In this document: positions 14,385 to 15,917 of the stretch, piece by piece
Layout of the letters: each line of letters begins with the position of its first letter
Numbering within the stretch: the stretch's first letter is position 1
DNA from: Bacteroidota bacterium
GTDB lineage: Bacteria; Bacteroidota; Bacteroidia; Bacteroidales; VadinHA17
Direction of reading: 5' to 3'
DNA: 15,917 nt
Assembly: GCA_015222065.1 (NCBI GenBank)
Contig: JADFUQ010000408.1
Location: 1 to 15,917 of the forward strand
Notes under the pieces: generated by a model
The model's input: only the letters and a program-made list of their open reading frames with translations
Database searches by the model: none
What the model was told of the DNA's origin: nothing
Translations under genes and position numbers: made by a program

Positions 14385-15728
14385 TTGAGATCATCAAAAT
14401 TTATAAATAACATATCTGCTCTACAGACATTTCAATTAACCAGGTTTAGTACATTCCTGGTAATAAGTATTTTATTTACAAAGAGCTATCTTTCTGCTGA
14501 ACAGATCGGGGTTTTTGAGGTTTTTTTGTTTATAGCAAGTTTTATTAGTTTTTTCTGGGTAACAGGTCTGATTCAATCCTTTCTTCCTCTATACAAGAAT
14601 AATAAGGCATTTTCGAGGGATGGGGAGAATGATTCAGAAAAATCTCCTGAGATATTCAATGCTTTTATCCTGCTTACCTTCTTCAGTTTGGTTGCTTTTC
14701 TTTTCGGATTGAGCCTAAAACATAATTTTTCTGTTTTCGGTATTTCCGGTAATGTGCCGTTAATAAATTTACTTCTGGTTTATATTCTGCTTAGTAGCCC
14801 ATCTGTACTTATTGAGTATATATATTTAGTAAAAAACAAATCGGCAACTATTATGTTGTACGGGACAATTTCATTTAGCCTTCAGCTTGGATTTGTGATA
14901 ATCCCAATTTTTATGGGATATGATATTGTATATTCTGTATGGGGACTGATAGCAATATCCATCCTGAGATTAATATGGTTGTTTTTTCTGTTGGCAAAAT
15001 ATGCTGAGATCAGATTCTCTTTACCTTTCATAAAAGAACATTTGAGGCTGGGAGCTCCATTGGTAATTAGTGCATTACTCAGTGGATCAGCTCAATATAT
15101 TGACGGCGCTATAGTTACAAGTAAATTTGATGCCAGCACTTTTGCGATTTTTCGTTATGGGGCAAAAGAATTCCCTCTGGTTTTTCTGTTGGCAAATGGT
15201 TTGAGTAATGCTATGCTTTCCGAGTTTTCTACTTCCGCTAAGATTAAAAGCTCAATGGAAGTGCTAAAGCGCAAATCTGCCCGACTCATGCATTTTTTGT
15301 TTCCAATCACAATAGTCGTGATGTTTTTTACACGGTGGCTTTATCCCATAATCTTTAACGAGAATTTTACAAGAAGTGCCGATGTATTTCTTCTATATTT
15401 ACTGTTGATCATTTCCCGACTTGTTTTCCCGCAGACAATACTGATTGGTATGAAAAAAACAGGCGTTGTGTTAAGGGCTTCTTTTGTTGAGATAGTATTA
15501 AATGTTGGCCTTAGTTTATATCTTGTACAGTTTTACGGACTGACAGGTATAGCTCTTGCTACTGTAATAGTATATGTCGTTGAAAAAGTATATCTTATAG
15601 GGTACCTTTATACAAAACTAAAAATTAAACCAACACAATATATTCCTGTTAATTATCATTTGATATACAGTGCGATATTGATTATTATGTTTGTTCTGAT
15701 TGACCACCGGATTATCGATTTTTTCTAA
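14385..15728 (+). CDS. Polysaccharide flippase (MOP superfamily, Wzx-like), TTG start
   Basis: Inner-membrane protein of 447 residues with about 12 hydrophobic helices, matching O-antigen/teichoic-acid lipid-linked oligosaccharide flippases (PF01943/PF13440 type). Recognisable features are the N-terminal amphipathic stretch before helix 1, SAEQIGVFEVFLFIASFISFFWV, the mid-protein restart LRLGAPLVISALLSG (about residues 221-235), and FAIFRYGAKEFPLVFLLANGLS. It should move lipid-linked sugar repeats across the inner membrane. The frame has a stop at 14379-14381 and no ATG before about residue 156, so the TTG at 14385 is the most plausible start (ATA/ATT codons are alternatives). No glycosyltransferase genes are in view; a polysaccharide locus might continue beyond the right edge. 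Confidence 0.9.
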   Translation: MRSSKFINNISALQTFQLTRFSTFLVISILFTKSYLSAEQIGVFEVFLFIASFISFFWVTGLIQSFLPLYKNNKAFSRDGENDSEKSPEIFNAFILLTFFSLVAFLFGLSLKHNFSVFGISGNVPLINLLLVYILLSSPSVLIEYIYLVKNKSATIMLYGTISFSLQLGFVIIPIFMGYDIVYSVWGLIAISILRLIWLFFLLAKYAEIRFSLPFIKEHLRLGAPLVISALLSGSAQYIDGAIVTSKFDASTFAIFRYGAKEFPLVFLLANGLSNAMLSEFSTSAKIKSSMEVLKRKSARLMHFLFPITIVVMFFTRWLYPIIFNENFTRSADVFLLYLLLIISRLVFPQTILIGMKKTGVVLRASFVEIVLNVGLSLYLVQFYGLTGIALATVIVYVVEKVYLIGYLYTKLKIKPTQYIPVNYHLIYSAILIIMFVLIDHRIIDFF

Positions 15729-15865
15729 CATAACTCGATATGGAAACCGGAATTCATTATAAGTGTATAAATGTGTAAATTCGAAAAAGAAATTTATCTT
15801 TGAAATCAGGGTAGATACTAATTCGTGTTTGTCCATAAAGTCAAACAAATTTTGATTTAAAGCAC

Positions 15866-15893
15866 CCCCGTACAGTCATTCTTCCTTACGGGG
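15866..15893. other. Small hairpin near window end
   Basis: CCCCGTA (15866-15872) pairs perfectly with TACGGGG (15887-15893) around 14 nt. No T tract follows on plus. The rest of 15729-15917 shows no gene; it ends in the direct repeat GTAAATA-GTAAATA. Confidence 0.5.
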
Positions 15894-15917
15894 CAGGCAA
15901 ATGGTAAATAGTAAATA

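Noticed and set aside
15618..15848. 76-codon frame on minus over the end of the flippase gene
   Set aside because: It is largely opposite the flippase coding sequence and has no recognisable domain.
1..15917. Insertion sequence, phage, CRISPR array or integrase gene
   Set aside because: No transposase, phage, Cas or tyrosine-recombinase reading frame and no regularly spaced repeats were found in the window.

Overview
The window reads as a chromosomal stretch of an AT-rich member of the Bacteroidota, probably Bacteroidia. Supporting signs are promoter -7 boxes of the TAnnTTTG type (upstream of the tRNA, the flippase and the first serine hydrolase), a PorT-like outer-membrane barrel protein, a lipoprotein with a Bacteroidota-style lipobox, few Shine-Dalgarno sequences, and intergenic palindromes of the kind scattered in these genomes. 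The species cannot be named from sequence alone.

Layout. 1-1210 (minus): a sigma-54-dependent response regulator, cut by the window edge. 1211-1536: repeat-bearing spacer. 1537-2505 (minus): a seven-helix membrane protein with a cytoplasmic LuxR-type DNA-binding domain. It is divergent from a plus-strand run of genes for exported proteins: a class-C-beta-lactamase-like lipoprotein (2791-4266), a four-helix membrane protein overlapping it by 4 nt (4263-4661), a PorT-like barrel (4673-5257) and an Ntn-type amide hydrolase (5315-6580). Then come a second serine hydrolase (6718-8304), a TPR plus S41 peptidase (8400-10058), a secreted NTF2-like/lumazine-binding-like protein (10200-10673), a third serine hydrolase with two C-terminal beta domains (10733-12538) and a double GNAT acetyltransferase (12621-13436). 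The right end holds a chain of hairpin terminators, tRNA-His(GTG) on minus, a palindrome-rich 650-bp spacer and a polysaccharide flippase starting at TTG (14385-15728).

Main discovery. The second serine hydrolase and the S41 peptidase look like two consecutive integron gene cassettes, with no integrase in the window. Each gene is followed by a near-identical attC-like hairpin (8287-8343 and 10081-10137). The first bases of each cassette (GTTAGATGC at 6677, GTTATAAGC at 8335) are exact reverse complements of the left arm of that cassette's own hairpin (GCATCTAAC at 8287, GCTTATAAC at 10081). This is the pattern expected when circular attC cassettes are opened at G^TT. Removing both cassettes leaves G6677 joined to A10130, giving GAT, which fits the GWT rule for secondary integration sites. 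The word CCGG, common in two of the flanking genes, occurs only about once in each cassette. This would be a small integrase-less attC cluster (CALIN) carrying exported enzymes, inserted between an Ntn hydrolase gene and an NTF2-like gene.

Working together. Most products between 2791 and 12538 are exported and several are hydrolases acting on amide, ester or peptide bonds. The natural reading is a periplasmic or cell-surface set for handling small amides, beta-lactam-like molecules or peptides, possibly controlled by the divergent membrane LuxR-type regulator. No substrate can be deduced.
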